Positions 1 to 8,780 of a stretch of DNA of 64,000 nucleotides are shown one piece after another. Numbering within the stretch: the stretch's first letter is position 1; each line of letters starts with the position of its first letter. The stretch covers positions 1,674,001 through 1,738,000 of the forward strand of contig NZ_JAXQNP010000003.1 in the NCBI RefSeq assembly GCF_034427435.1, read 5' to 3'. Under the pieces are notes generated by a model that saw only the letters and a program-made list of their open reading frames with translations, did not search any database and was not told where the DNA came from. The stretch is from Nitrospirillum sp034427435. GTDB taxonomy: Bacteria; Pseudomonadota; Alphaproteobacteria; Azospirillales; Azospirillaceae. Both the position numbers and the translations under genes were made by a program.

Positions 1-1083
1 GGCAGCCTGGAACTGGTGACCCTGGACAAGGGCGTCATCGGTCGCCAGGCCACCTTGCCGCTGGGCCCCCTGCGCCTGATCGAGGCGGTGGACGGCAAGC
101 CGGGGTCGGCCGCCAAGCTGATCGATGCCCAACTGGCCAAGCTGCCCTGGGCCCTGGAAGGCCGGGGGCGCGACTTCCACCCTGTGGGGGGCGGCTGGCG
201 CGCCTTGGCCAAGATGCATATGGAGCAGATCGGCCACCCGCTGCACATCATCCACCATTACGTGGTCGACGCCCGGGTGATGGCCGATTTCGCCGGCCTG
301 GTCGGGCGCCAGAGCCGCGCGTCGTTGGAAAAGATGCCGGGCGTTTCCCGCCGCCGGCTGGAGACGCTGCCCATGGCGGCGCTGGTCATGGAGCGCCTGC
401 TGCGCGCCGTCCAGCCCTCCAACGTGGTTTTCTCCGCCTACGGCTTGCGGGAAGGGTTCCTGTTCGACCAGTTGTCGGCGGAGGAGCGCCGGCGCGATCC
501 GTTGATTGACAGCTGCACCCAGGTGGCGGAGCGCCTGGGCCGCTTCGGCGAGGCCGCGACGCTGACGCAGTGGACGTCCCCCCTGTTCGCGGGTGAGGAC
601 GAGGCCGCCGCCCGGCTGCGCACGGCGGCTTGCCTGTTGTCCGACCTGGGATGGTCGGAGCACCCGGACTATCGGGCGGAGCATGCCTACCTGCGGGTGC
701 TGCGCATGCCCTTCGCCGGGGCCGATCATGCGGAGCGGGCCTTCCTGGCGCTGGCCTCCTTCGTGCGGTACGCGGGTACGGCCGATGGCCAGCCCCTGGG
801 GCTGACCCGGACCCTGCTGTCGGAGGCGCAGCTCAGCCGCGCCGTGATCGTGGGCCTGGCTCTGCGGCTGGCCCACACCTTGACCGGCGGCGCCGCCACC
901 CTGCTGCAGCGGACGGCCCTGCGGCTGACGCCGGATACCTTGACCCTGCTGCTGCCGCGGGATGCCGCCATGCTGGACGGTGATGCCGTGCAGCGGCGCC
1001 TGGATGCGCTCGCCAAGACCTTGGGCCGCAAGGGCACGGTGGTGGTCCAGCAGGCCCCGACGCTGGCCGACACCGGCGCGTGA
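1..1083 (+). CDS. ppx: Exopolyphosphatase / Ppx-GppA phosphatase, 5'-truncated by window edge
   Basis: The reading frame is open from base 1 and starts within the family motif GSLEL, so the N-terminal actin-like lobe lies outside the window. The 360 visible residues continue through the Ppx/GppA domain (PGVSRRRLETLPMAA is the second conserved block) and a C-terminal HD-like helical region. Members hydrolyse the terminal phosphate of polyphosphate or pppGpp in the cytoplasm. Ppx and GppA cannot be separated without the N-terminus; alphaproteobacteria usually have a single Ppx-type enzyme. The next gene is 176 bp away on the same strand and probably independent. The start shown is the window edge, not a real start codon. 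Confidence 0.88.
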   Translation, partial: GSLELVTLDKGVIGRQATLPLGPLRLIEAVDGKPGSAAKLIDAQLAKLPWALEGRGRDFHPVGGGWRALAKMHMEQIGHPLHIIHHYVVDARVMADFAGLVGRQSRASLEKMPGVSRRRLETLPMAALVMERLLRAVQPSNVVFSAYGLREGFLFDQLSAEERRRDPLIDSCTQVAERLGRFGEAATLTQWTSPLFAGEDEAAARLRTAACLLSDLGWSEHPDYRAEHAYLRVLRMPFAGADHAERAFLALASFVRYAGTADGQPLGLTRTLLSEAQLSRAVIVGLALRLAHTLTGGAATLLQRTALRLTPDTLTLLLPRDAAMLDGDAVQRRLDALAKTLGRKGTVVVQQAPTLADTGA

Positions 1084-1259
1084 GGTCTGGCTTTCGGTTG
1101 GAAAGTGCGGCGGTGGCCTCATATAATATTAACGGCACGAGATGTTGACTGGTGCCGCTGTCGTCCGCGACTGCGGGCGCCGGGGCGGCATTTGAGCGAG
1201 CACGCTAAAATGCCGCGCGTATAAGTTTGACGCCGTTTTCCCCTGTTCGGATCGCAGCC

Positions 1260-1901
1260 ATGGCCTTCATGACCCGCCTTGCCCTTGTCCTGGGTGTCCT
1301 GCTGAGCGCGGCGGGGGGCATGATGCCGGCGCGGGCCGATTTCCTGCCCCCGGGCCGCCCCGGCGATACCGACCCCATCATTCAGCAGGTGCTGAATTGC
1401 TGGAGCTATGGTCATCGTCCCAATGCCAAGGGGGCCGGTGTCGGGGTGGGCGGGCAGAAGCTGGTTTGCGCCCATGGCGAGGCCAAGACCGCCGTCATGA
1501 AGGACGCCATCGCCCGCATCACCGCCCTGGACGCCCAGACCCTTGTCATCTGGTCGCAGGGCGGCGGCGACCCCCAGGCCGCTGCCGAGCTGGCGCAGAC
1601 CATCGTCGACAGGGGCATCACCGTCATTATCGACGGCCCCTGCGCCGGCCCCTGCGTCTGGTGGCTGGCCGCGTCGCCCAAGCGCCTGGTGACGCCCGAG
1701 GCGGTTTTCGATTTCAGCGCGGGACCGGAGGCGCCGGAGGCGGTGGCCGACCGTGTTCGCCAAGCGAACGGCATCGACCTCAACGCCTTGCGCCAGACCG
1801 GTGGCCCGGCCCAGCGGCGGGATGAGGCGGCGTTGCGGGCGCTGGGCCTGGGCGTTACCGTGCTGCCGCCCATCGTGGCGGTAAAGCCGACGCCGACCTG
1901 A
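1260..1901 (+). CDS. Secreted protein resembling periplasmic ClpP/crotonase-fold proteins (COG3904-like)
   Basis: I place the start at ATG 1260 because it gives a textbook Sec signal peptide (MAFMTRLALVLGVLLSAAGG, cleavage near PARA-DF); a TTG 33 bp upstream in the same frame has no such logic. The mature part of about 185 residues has the layout of ClpP-like periplasmic proteins: a beta strand (LVIWSQGGGDP), a helix with AAELAQTIVDRGI, then a strand and turn VIIDGPCAGPCVWWLAAS. In catalytic relatives the position after the second strand carries the nucleophile Ser (CASAC); here it reads CAGPC, so the protein may be non-catalytic or Cys-dependent. No partner gene is evident. The fold is inferred from pattern; the function is unknown. 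Confidence 0.6.
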   Translation: MAFMTRLALVLGVLLSAAGGMMPARADFLPPGRPGDTDPIIQQVLNCWSYGHRPNAKGAGVGVGGQKLVCAHGEAKTAVMKDAIARITALDAQTLVIWSQGGGDPQAAAELAQTIVDRGITVIIDGPCAGPCVWWLAASPKRLVTPEAVFDFSAGPEAPEAVADRVRQANGIDLNALRQTGGPAQRRDEAALRALGLGVTVLPPIVAVKPTPT

Positions 1902-1906
1902 CCGTC

Positions 1907-2353
1907 CTACCGCCCGGTGGGCGGCGCTTCCGCCAGATCCTCCCGCGCTTGGTCCAGCGCATACCGCAGGGCGCCCCGCCGCTCCCGCTCGTCCGGGATG
2001 GCGATTAACCGGTCATAGATGCGGCTGATCAACTGTCCCTGGGACGCCGGACTGGCTTGCAGCCCGTCCTGAGCCTGAAGGGTCAGCACGCCGTCAATGA
2101 TCTGTCCCAGAAGGTGCGCGTCCAGTCCGGGGCGGTTGCCGGTCATATGCATGTCGCCGTGGCCGGTCAGCAGCCAGTCCACCGAAATGTCCAGGTTCAG
2201 CAACTGGGCCAGGGTTTCGCCCTTGGGCAGTTTGCCCAGGCGTTCATACCCCTGCCAGGTGTTCACCCCCAGGTCGAACCGTGCGGACATGCTTTTCTGG
2301 GTTTCCCCCAGATATTCACGAACCTGGCGCAGCCTATCCTTTAGCCCCCTCAT
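1907..2353 (-). CDS. XRE-family helix-turn-helix transcriptional regulator
   Basis: Protein of 148 residues if started at the ATG at 2353 (MRGLKDRLRQVREYLGETQK); the frame is open further upstream but without an HTH reason to use it. Residues 5-65 form a Cro/C1-type HTH: LGETQKSMSARFDLGVNTWQ is the helix-turn-helix and LNLDISVDWLLTGHGDM the helix that usually ends such domains. The C-terminal half is helical and probably mediates dimerisation. The gene ends 5 bp from the convergent ClpP-like gene. Two inverted GGCAC/GTGCC-type repeats sit 45-90 bp upstream and are natural candidates for autoregulation. The target genes are not known. Confidence 0.75.
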   Translation of the reverse strand: MRGLKDRLRQVREYLGETQKSMSARFDLGVNTWQGYERLGKLPKGETLAQLLNLDISVDWLLTGHGDMHMTGNRPGLDAHLLGQIIDGVLTLQAQDGLQASPASQGQLISRIYDRLIAIPDERERRGALRYALDQAREDLAEAPPTGR

Positions 2354-2398
2354 GGTGCGGCGCGCAGCCTCGATACAGGGGCGGCGATGGACGACCAA

Positions 2399-2441
2399 TG
2401 GCACGGAATTTTGTGCTTCATTGGCACGAAAAAACGTGCCA
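2399..2441. promoter_or_regulatory. Tandem inverted repeats, probable operator upstream of the XRE gene
   Basis: TGGCACG (2422-2428), six A, then CGTGCCA (2435-2441) is a perfect 7-bp inverted repeat. A second, weaker copy, GCAC-8-GTGC, lies at 2401-2416 and is preceded by the same TG. The two elements are one to two helical turns apart and lie just upstream of the XRE start (minus strand, 2353), the usual position of an autoregulatory operator. Binding is inferred. Confidence 0.45.
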
Positions 2442-2840
2442 TGTTCAATCTCGCGTTCAGTCGGAACACTCCGTGACCACTCCTGATGTCATGGGGGCCG
2501 CACAAGGGCGCCGGCATCCAGGCGCTGATTGGCGCCCGGGTTCCGTCTCTGGTGGGATTTGGCGGTTGAAAAGGGGCGTCTAGGCACACTCCACCCCGTG
2601 CGTGGGGCAGGTGCGTGTTGGTGATCCCCGGGGCTTTAACGATGCCTGTCCGGCCGGCAATCCTCCATGGGCTTAGCCCCAATATCCAAGTAAGCGAGCT
2701 TTCCACCTGAGCGATAACGCCGCGCAGGTAAAAGTTTAATTAAGATCTGATAGAATAAAGCTCCCTGACCTGATCGCAACGTCCAATCCGTATCAAGACA
2801 GTCAGCCGGAGCTTTTGTCTATCGCGGCAGGACAGGGCTT
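2442..2840. other. Intergenic region without a supported gene
   Basis: About 400 bp between the XRE operator and the STAS-like gene. It holds short open frames with no plausible protein character. The AT-rich stretch at 2730-2760 (AAGTTTAATTAAGATCTGATAG is typical of a promoter or UP-like region) probably drives the downstream plus-strand gene. No RNA gene or repeat was recognised. Confidence 0.4.
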
Positions 2841-3317
2841 ATGCACAAGGCTGATTACCAGCTTTTCCCGAAATTGCGTCTGATATGCATCATCTATAGT
2901 GGCGATGTGGACGGGAATGAAATAGCCGATCATATATCTGGCCTGATCCAAGATGGCAGGGTGGACCCGTCCTGGAATTGCCTGGTTGATCTGCGCTCAT
3001 TTATCGGAAATGTTCACCACTCATCCTTGGAGAGGATGTCAAAGCTGCTGAACAAGAAGCAAATTCCTGGTTTTTATAGTCGAAAAGAAGAAAATAACCA
3101 AGGTAGGGTGGCTATCGTAAGCTACAATGCGGGTCAAAAGTTCTTGATCAATCTGGCCCGTGTCTACATCCGGGAATACGAACTTCAGCACTTCTCTGAT
3201 ATGCGGCAAGGTTTCGCCTGGGCGTCTGGGCGGGATGCCTTGCCCCGGCACATGATATCATTGGACTGGCATTTGGAGATGGCTCTGCAAGATGAGGACA
3301 GTGACCCTGGGCGCTAG
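2841..3317 (+). CDS. Hypothetical protein, STAS/SpoIIAA-like
   Basis: A 158-residue cytoplasmic protein beginning MHKADYQLFPKLRLICIIYS with no signal peptide or membrane segment. The order of strands and helices (IIYSGDVDGNEIADHISGLI, then WNCLVDLRSFIG, later RVAIVSYNAGQKFLINLARV) resembles the alpha/beta STAS-like proteins common in Rhodospirillales, in which a short strand is followed by 'D.R...G'. Codon use is more AT-rich than that of its neighbours (aaa, ata and ttt are frequent), which may indicate recent acquisition. No adjacent gene suggests a role, and function is not assigned. Confidence 0.55.
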   Translation: MHKADYQLFPKLRLICIIYSGDVDGNEIADHISGLIQDGRVDPSWNCLVDLRSFIGNVHHSSLERMSKLLNKKQIPGFYSRKEENNQGRVAIVSYNAGQKFLINLARVYIREYELQHFSDMRQGFAWASGRDALPRHMISLDWHLEMALQDEDSDPGR

Positions 3318-3421
3318 ATCATGAACAGGTCAAGCCGTCGCGAACAGACCGGGGGCGCGCCATCTGCGTCTGTTTAACGCAGATGGCTCAAGCCCCGGGA
3401 AAGCATCCCGCGAGAATCGAA

Positions 3422-3452
3422 ACGCCCCCGGAAGGCCGTCTTCCGGGGGCGT
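3422..3452 (-). terminator. Strong hairpin between converging genes, likely purF terminator
   Basis: A 13-bp perfect stem, 3422-3434 with 3440-3452 (CGCCCCCGGAAG paired with CTTCCGGGGGCG), has a 5-nt loop. It sits 28 bp past the purF stop (minus strand) and about 105 bp past the STAS-like gene. There is no strong T run on either side, so it may act as a bidirectional or Rho-assisted terminator. Confidence 0.55.
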
Positions 3453-3479
3453 CACGACGGTGGAAAGAAGGGACAGGCC

Positions 3480-4934
3480 TCAGGCGCGCCGCTCAGCCAG
3501 GAAAGCGACTTCGCCGCCGGGCGTGCCTTCATAATCGGTCAGCGGGATCGGATAGTCGCCGGTGAAGCAGGCGTCGCAATATTGCGGACCGCCGGTGTCA
3601 CGGCCGCTATGCCCCAGCGCCTTGTACAGCCCATCGTTGGAGATGAAGGCCAGGCTGTCGGACCCGATGTAGCGGTTCATTTCCTCGACCGACAGCTTGT
3701 GGGCCAGCAGCTTTTCCTTTTCCGGGGTGTCGATACCGTAGAAGCAGGAATGACGGGTCGGCGGGCTGGAAATGCGCATGTGCACCTCCTTGGCGCCGGC
3801 GGCCCGCATCATTTCCACGATCTTCACCGAGGTGGTGCCGCGCACGATGCTGTCATCCACCAGGATGACCCGCTTGCCCTGGATATAATGGCGGTTGGCG
3901 TTGTGCTTCAGCTTCACGCCCAGGTGGCGGATCTTGTCGGTCGGCTGGATGAAGGTGCGGCCGACATAGTGGTTGCGGATGATGCCCAGCTCGAACGGAA
4001 TGCCGCTCTGCTCGGCGTAGCCGATGGCGGCGGGCACGCCGCTGTCCGGCACGGGGATGATCACGTCGGCGTCCACATGGCTTTCCTGGGCCAGGTGCGC
4101 GCCGATGGCCTTGCGCACCTTGTAGACGCTGGACCCCTCGACCAGGCTGTCGGGCCGGGCGAAGTAGATGTACTCGAAAATGCAGAAGCGGCTCTTTTCC
4201 GGCTGGAAGGGGCGCAGACTCTGCACGCCGGCGGCGGTCAGCACCACCATTTCACCCGGCTCGATGTCGCGGACGAAGTCGGCGCCGATGATGTCCAGGG
4301 CGCAGGTTTCCGACGCCAGGACCGGCGCGTCGCCCAGCATGCCCAGCACCAGCGGGCGCACGCCGCGCGGATCGCGCACGCCGATGATCTGGTCCTTGGC
4401 CATGGCGACCAGGGAGTAGGCGCCCTCGACCTGGCGCAGGGCCTCGACCATGCGGTCGATGACGCTGCCGCCGCGGGCGGTCGCCATCAGGTGGACGATG
4501 ACTTCGGTGTCGGTGGTGGACTGGAACAGGCAGCCACGGCGCACCAACTGGCGGCGCAGCGTCATGGCGTTGGTCAGGTTGCCGTTGTGCGCCAGGCCGA
4601 AGCCGCCGAACTCGAAGTCCGCGAACAGCGGCTGCACGTTGCGCAGCGCCGTGTCGCCGGTGGTGGCGTAGCGCACATGGCCGATGGCGGCGTTGCCCTT
4701 CAGCGGGCGCATGACCGCCTCGGAACTGAAGTTGTCGCCGACCTGGCCCAGCGCGCGGTGGACGCCGAAATGCTCTCCGTCAAAGGCGACGATGCCCGCC
4801 AATTCCTGGCCGCGGTGCTGCAGGGCGTGCAGGCCCAAGGCCACCAGGGCGGCCGCGTCCGTGGCACCCAGGATACCAAAGACGCCGCATTCCTCGCGCA
4901 ACTTGTCGTCGTCGAAGGGGTTCGTGGTCAGCAT
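3480..4934 (-). CDS. purF: Amidophosphoribosyltransferase (glutamine PRPP amidotransferase)
   Basis: Catalyses the first committed step of purine synthesis, PRPP + glutamine to phosphoribosylamine. The 484-residue protein has a 15-residue propeptide (ending KLREE) before Cys16, the N-terminal nucleophile of the Ntn glutaminase domain (CGVFGILGATD). The C-terminal phosphoribosyltransferase domain has the PRPP loop VILVDDSIVRGTTS. Cysteines in SETCALD, RHSCFYG and YCDACF match the [4Fe-4S] ligands of the Bacillus subtilis-type enzyme, so this is the oxygen-sensitive class with propeptide processing. It is the last gene of a radA-cvpA-purF run on the minus strand. Confidence 0.97.
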   Translation of the reverse strand: MLTTNPFDDDKLREECGVFGILGATDAAALVALGLHALQHRGQELAGIVAFDGEHFGVHRALGQVGDNFSSEAVMRPLKGNAAIGHVRYATTGDTALRNVQPLFADFEFGGFGLAHNGNLTNAMTLRRQLVRRGCLFQSTTDTEVIVHLMATARGGSVIDRMVEALRQVEGAYSLVAMAKDQIIGVRDPRGVRPLVLGMLGDAPVLASETCALDIIGADFVRDIEPGEMVVLTAAGVQSLRPFQPEKSRFCIFEYIYFARPDSLVEGSSVYKVRKAIGAHLAQESHVDADVIIPVPDSGVPAAIGYAEQSGIPFELGIIRNHYVGRTFIQPTDKIRHLGVKLKHNANRHYIQGKRVILVDDSIVRGTTSVKIVEMMRAAGAKEVHMRISSPPTRHSCFYGIDTPEKEKLLAHKLSVEEMNRYIGSDSLAFISNDGLYKALGHSGRDTGGPQYCDACFTGDYPIPLTDYEGTPGGEVAFLAERRA

Positions 4935-4996
4935 GAGCGATCACCGGGCGCCTTTCGCGCTAGGTTGGTACGTTGCGGTCCGTTGCGAAGAAGCGG

Positions 4997-5695
4997 TTAT
5001 TCCGGCTTCTTCTTGTCGACGGAATTCTCGATCAGCTGATCAAGGCCCGTGCGTTCGCGGTCGTTATAGCCCTGTTCACCAGGCTTCGCACCCGCATTCA
5101 CCGCAGGGGTGATCGCCGGGGTTTGAAGCCGCTCCAAATCCTGCTTGGCGGCCAGGGCCCGCTCGGCTTCCATCCGGGCGGCATCGATTCGTCCTTCACC
5201 CTCGTGGCGCAGGTCGGACGGCGCCAAGGTGCGCAGCATGTCCGCCCCGGCCTCCAGCGCCGGCCGGGTGCGCGCGTCGCGCAACCAGTCCGGCTTGTTG
5301 TCCGGCCAGATATAGCCCATGAGCATATAGCCCAGGCTGACCAACACGGCGCCGCGCAGCACCCCGAAACCGAACCCCAGCGACCGGTCGATAGCCGACA
5401 GGGCGCTGTCGCTCACGCGGCCGGCCAGGGTGTGGCAGATCATCTGCAGCACCAGCAAGGCCGCCACGAACAGGGTGATGATGGCGACACCGTCGGCAAT
5501 CATCTGCCGCTCGATATGGGCGCGGACGAAGGGCTTGACCAGGGGGAAGGCATACAGCGTGACCAAGGCAGCCCCGACCCAGGCGCCGATCGACAGCACC
5601 TCGCGCACGAAGCCGCGGGCGAAGGCCAAAAGGGCCGACAGCACGACGATGACGACGACGGCGATGTCCAGGGGGTTCAAACCGTTGATATCCAT
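4997..5695 (-). CDS. cvpA: CvpA family membrane protein
   Basis: A 232-residue inner-membrane protein with an N-terminal four-helix CvpA domain: PLDIAVVVIVVLSALLAFARG, then IGAWVGAALVTLYAFPLV, a third segment with VAALLVLQM, and GVLRGAVLVSLGYMLMGYIW. A hydrophilic C-terminal tail of about 90 residues is rich in charged amino acids. CvpA takes part in envelope homeostasis and was first described in colicin V production. The gene lies 6 bp after radA and 62 bp before purF; cvpA-purF linkage is widespread and fits co-transcription. Confidence 0.9.
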   Translation of the reverse strand: MDINGLNPLDIAVVVIVVLSALLAFARGFVREVLSIGAWVGAALVTLYAFPLVKPFVRAHIERQMIADGVAIITLFVAALLVLQMICHTLAGRVSDSALSAIDRSLGFGFGVLRGAVLVSLGYMLMGYIWPDNKPDWLRDARTRPALEAGADMLRTLAPSDLRHEGEGRIDAARMEAERALAAKQDLERLQTPAITPAVNAGAKPGEQGYNDRERTGLDQLIENSVDKKKPE

Positions 5696-5701
5696 GATGC
5701 C

Positions 5702-7171
5702 TCAGCCCCGCCCGCCGCCAGAGACGGCCTTGGGTGTGTTCTTGGACGGCGCGCTTTTCTGGGCGGGGGCCGCCTGGAACAGGGGCAGCAGATCCGACAG
5801 GTGGTGCAGTTCGATGCGCCGCAGGCCGGCGTCCCCGCCGGACCCCTTGCGCCGGGTGGGCACCAGGGCCGTGCCGAAGCCCAGCTTCGCCGCCTCCTTC
5901 AACCGTGTCTCGCTCTGGCTCACCGCCCGGATTTCCCCCGACAACCCGATCTCTCCATAAACCACGGCGTCGGCCGGCACCGGCTCCCCCGTCAGGGAGG
6001 AGACCAGGGCCGCCGCCACCGCCAAATCCGCCGCCGGTTCCGTGACCTTCAGGCCGCCGGCGACGTTCAAATATACATCATTGGCGCCGATGGCGAGGCC
6101 GCACCGCGCCTCCAGCACCGCCATGACCATGGCCAGGCGCGCCGTGTCCCAGCCCACCACCGCGCGGCGGGGCGTGCCCAGGGGCGACGGCGCCACCAGG
6201 GCCTGCACCTCCATCAGCACGGGGCGGGTGCCCTCCATCCCGGCGAAGACGGCGGTGCCGGTCACATCGCCGCGCCGTTCCGCCAGGAAAATCTCCGACG
6301 GGTTGGCGACCTCGCGCAGGCCGTCCTCCGCCATTTCGAACACGCCGATCTCATCGGTGGCGCCAAAGCGGTTCTTCACCGCGCGCAGGATGCGGAACTG
6401 GTGGCCGCGCTCGCCCTCGAAATACAGCACGGTGTCCACCATGTGCTCCAGCACGCGGGGGCCGGCGATCTGGCCATCCTTGGTGACGTGGCCCACGATC
6501 AGCAGGGTGATGCCCCGGCGCTTGGCCACGCGGATCAGTTCGGAGGCCGAGGCCCGGACCTGGGCCACCGTGCCGGGCGCGCTGTCCAGCGTATCGACGA
6601 ACATGGTCTGGATACTGTCGATGACCGCCACGCGCGGGCCGTCGGCCGTGTCCAGCGATGCCACGATGTCGCGCACATTGGTCGCGGCCGCCAAATTCAC
6701 CGGTGCCGAGGCCAGGCCCAGCCGCAGGGCGCGCATGCGCACCTGGTCCACCGCCTCTTCACCGGAGATGTAGGCGCAGGACGTGCCTTGGGCCAGGCGG
6801 CAGATGACCTGCAGCAGCAGGGTGGACTTCCCGATGCCGGGGTCGCCGCCCACCAGCAGGGCGGAGCCATGCACCAGGCCGCCGCCGCACACCCGGTCGA
6901 ATTCCTGGATGTGGGTCATGCGCCGGGGCGCCTGCTCCGACACGCCGGACAGTTCCACGAACTCCAGCCGGCGGCCCTGCACCTTGGTGCCCAGGCCACG
7001 GGGCGCCGCTTCGGGGGCGGCCTCCTCCACCAGGGTGTTCCAGGCGCCGCATCCCTCGCACCGGCCACTCCATTTGGGATGGGCCGTGCCGCAACTTTGG
7101 CAGACATAGCGGTTCGTGTTTCGGGCCACGGGAATACGATCCTGAGGGGGTGATGAGGCGTGACGTATCAT
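5702..7171 (-). CDS. radA: DNA repair protein RadA (Sms)
   Basis: A RecA-like ATPase that acts in recombination intermediate processing. The 489-residue protein has an N-terminal C4 zinc finger (CQSCG...CEGCG, residues about 23-41), Walker A GDPGIGKSTLL, the RadA-specific KNRFG motif, and a C-terminal Lon-protease-like domain that carries the alternating hydrophobic pattern of the family but not its catalytic dyad. The ATG at 7171 gives an extra 14 residues; a GTG at 7129 (VARNTNRYVCQ) has AGGAT upstream and is an equally good start. First gene of the radA-cvpA-purF set. Confidence 0.95.
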   Translation of the reverse strand: MIRHASSPPQDRIPVARNTNRYVCQSCGTAHPKWSGRCEGCGAWNTLVEEAAPEAAPRGLGTKVQGRRLEFVELSGVSEQAPRRMTHIQEFDRVCGGGLVHGSALLVGGDPGIGKSTLLLQVICRLAQGTSCAYISGEEAVDQVRMRALRLGLASAPVNLAAATNVRDIVASLDTADGPRVAVIDSIQTMFVDTLDSAPGTVAQVRASASELIRVAKRRGITLLIVGHVTKDGQIAGPRVLEHMVDTVLYFEGERGHQFRILRAVKNRFGATDEIGVFEMAEDGLREVANPSEIFLAERRGDVTGTAVFAGMEGTRPVLMEVQALVAPSPLGTPRRAVVGWDTARLAMVMAVLEARCGLAIGANDVYLNVAGGLKVTEPAADLAVAAALVSSLTGEPVPADAVVYGEIGLSGEIRAVSQSETRLKEAAKLGFGTALVPTRRKGSGGDAGLRRIELHHLSDLLPLFQAAPAQKSAPSKNTPKAVSGGGRG

Positions 7172-7379
7172 AACAGCTTGGGTGACCGAACCGCCACCCC
7201 GGCGCCGGTTATACAGCCACCAGATTTAGGGGGTAGGGCCCCGCCGGACGCACGACAGAATGGTGCGCGGCCCGTGGCGTGATGGTGCGGCCGGCGGCCG
7301 GCGAATTGACAGCCGCCGGTGCCGCGCCCACAGTCGCCGCCTGCCGTTTCCCTCAGGATGTTCCGCCTTGAAAAGCACC

Positions 7380-8755
7380 ATGACCATGGCGCGTCGCGCC
7401 TTGACGATCCTGACGCTGCTCGCCGGCGCGGCGGGGGTGATCCCCGCCCGCGCGGCCGACGGGGGGCGGCGCCGGTCGCGGTGGTGATTTATCGCGGGGC
7501 CACTGTGATCGACGGCACCGGTGCGGCGCCGCAGGCAGGCATGGACGTCGTGACCCGGGGGCAGGACATCGCCCTGGTGGCGCCCACGGGGCAGGTCCCG
7601 TCAGGCCTGGCCACGGGGGCGGTGGTGATCGATGTCCGGGGCCTTTACGTGCTGCCGGGACTGATCGACACCCATGTCCACCTGGCCACCGTGCCCAACC
7701 GCCGTGCGGAGGAGGCGCTGCTGCGCCGGGCGCTGTACGGCGGCGTCACGGCGGAACGGGACATGGCGGGTGACACGCGCGTCCTGGCCGATCTCGCGCG
7801 CGCTGCCCTGCTGGGGGATATCCCGGCGCCGGACATCCATTACGCCGCGCTCATGGCCGGCCCCAGCTTCTTCAAGGACCCGCGCACCGCGGCATCCGCC
7901 CAGGGCGCCACGGCGGGGCAGGTGCCCTGGATGCAGGCCATCACGCCGGATACCGACCTGAAGCTGGCGGTGGCCTTGGCGCGGGGCACCGGCGCCAGCG
8001 GTGTCAAGATCTACGCCAACCTGCCGGCCGACCTGGTGGCGGGCATCACGCGGCAGGCGCACGCCCAGGGCTTTCGCGTCTGGGCCCACGCCATGGTGTT
8101 TCCGGCCACCCCGGCGGAGGAGATCGAGGCGGGCGTGGACGTGCTGTCCCATGCCTGCATGCTGGCCTATCAGGCGCTGCCGGTGAAACCGACGCAGTAC
8201 CATGATCGCGCGCCCGTGGACCCGGCGCGCATCGCCAATCCCGATCCCGTCATGGCCGGCCTGTTCCAGGCCATGAAGCGCCACGGCACGATGCTGGACG
8301 CCACCCTGCGGGTCTATGCCGAGGGCGACGCCCGCTGGGCCGGCAAGCCCAACCCGCCGGGCTCCTACTGTCTGGGTGAGCTGGCGGCGCGCATCACCCG
8401 GCAGGCGCATGACGCCGGCGTAGGCGTCTCCGCTGGCACGGATGGGGAAACACCCGCCGCCGACGCCTACCCGGCCCTGCATGAGGAACTGGAACTCCTG
8501 GTCCACCGGGCGGGATTCTCGCCCTTGGCCGCCATCCAGGCCGGCACCCAGATGGGGGCCCGCGTCCTGGACATGGAGCAGCGCATGGGCACGGTGACGG
8601 CGGGCAAACTGGCCAACCTCGTGTTCGTGGCCCAGGATCCGAGCCAGGACATCGCCAACCTGCGGAGCGTCGTCTACACGGTGAAGCGGGGCCATCGCTA
8701 CAACCGTGCGGACTTCCAGCCCATTGCACCGGATGAGGCGGGCGACGTCGACTAA
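7380..8755 (+). CDS. Secreted amidohydrolase family protein with an apparent frameshift after the signal peptide
   Basis: From ATG 7380 the frame encodes a signal peptide (MARRALTILTLLAGAAG, cleavage near ARA-AD). The body is in another frame starting at AAPVAVVIYRGATVID. Adding one G to the G6 run at 7461-7466 joins them as AAD-GG-AAPVAVV, giving about 458 residues. The body has the metal-dependent amidohydrolase fold: GLIDTHVHLA carries the HxH ligands, VKIYANL the bridging lysine, AHAMV and SHACM two His, and SAGTDGE the final Asp. Relatives include imidazolonepropionase-like and prolidase-like enzymes; the substrate is not predictable. If the frameshift is real, only a cytoplasmic form could be made from an internal start. 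Confidence 0.72.
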
Positions 8756-8780
8756 GCGGTGGGGGACGGGGGCCTCTGGT

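Noticed and set aside
2350..2706. 118-codon minus-strand frame upstream of the XRE gene
   Set aside because: No motif, overlaps the operator-like repeats and has no ribosome-binding site.
3582..7153. Long plus-strand frames opposite purF, cvpA and radA
   Set aside because: Composition (H, D, Q, G, V) and lack of motifs show they are antisense shadows of well-supported genes.
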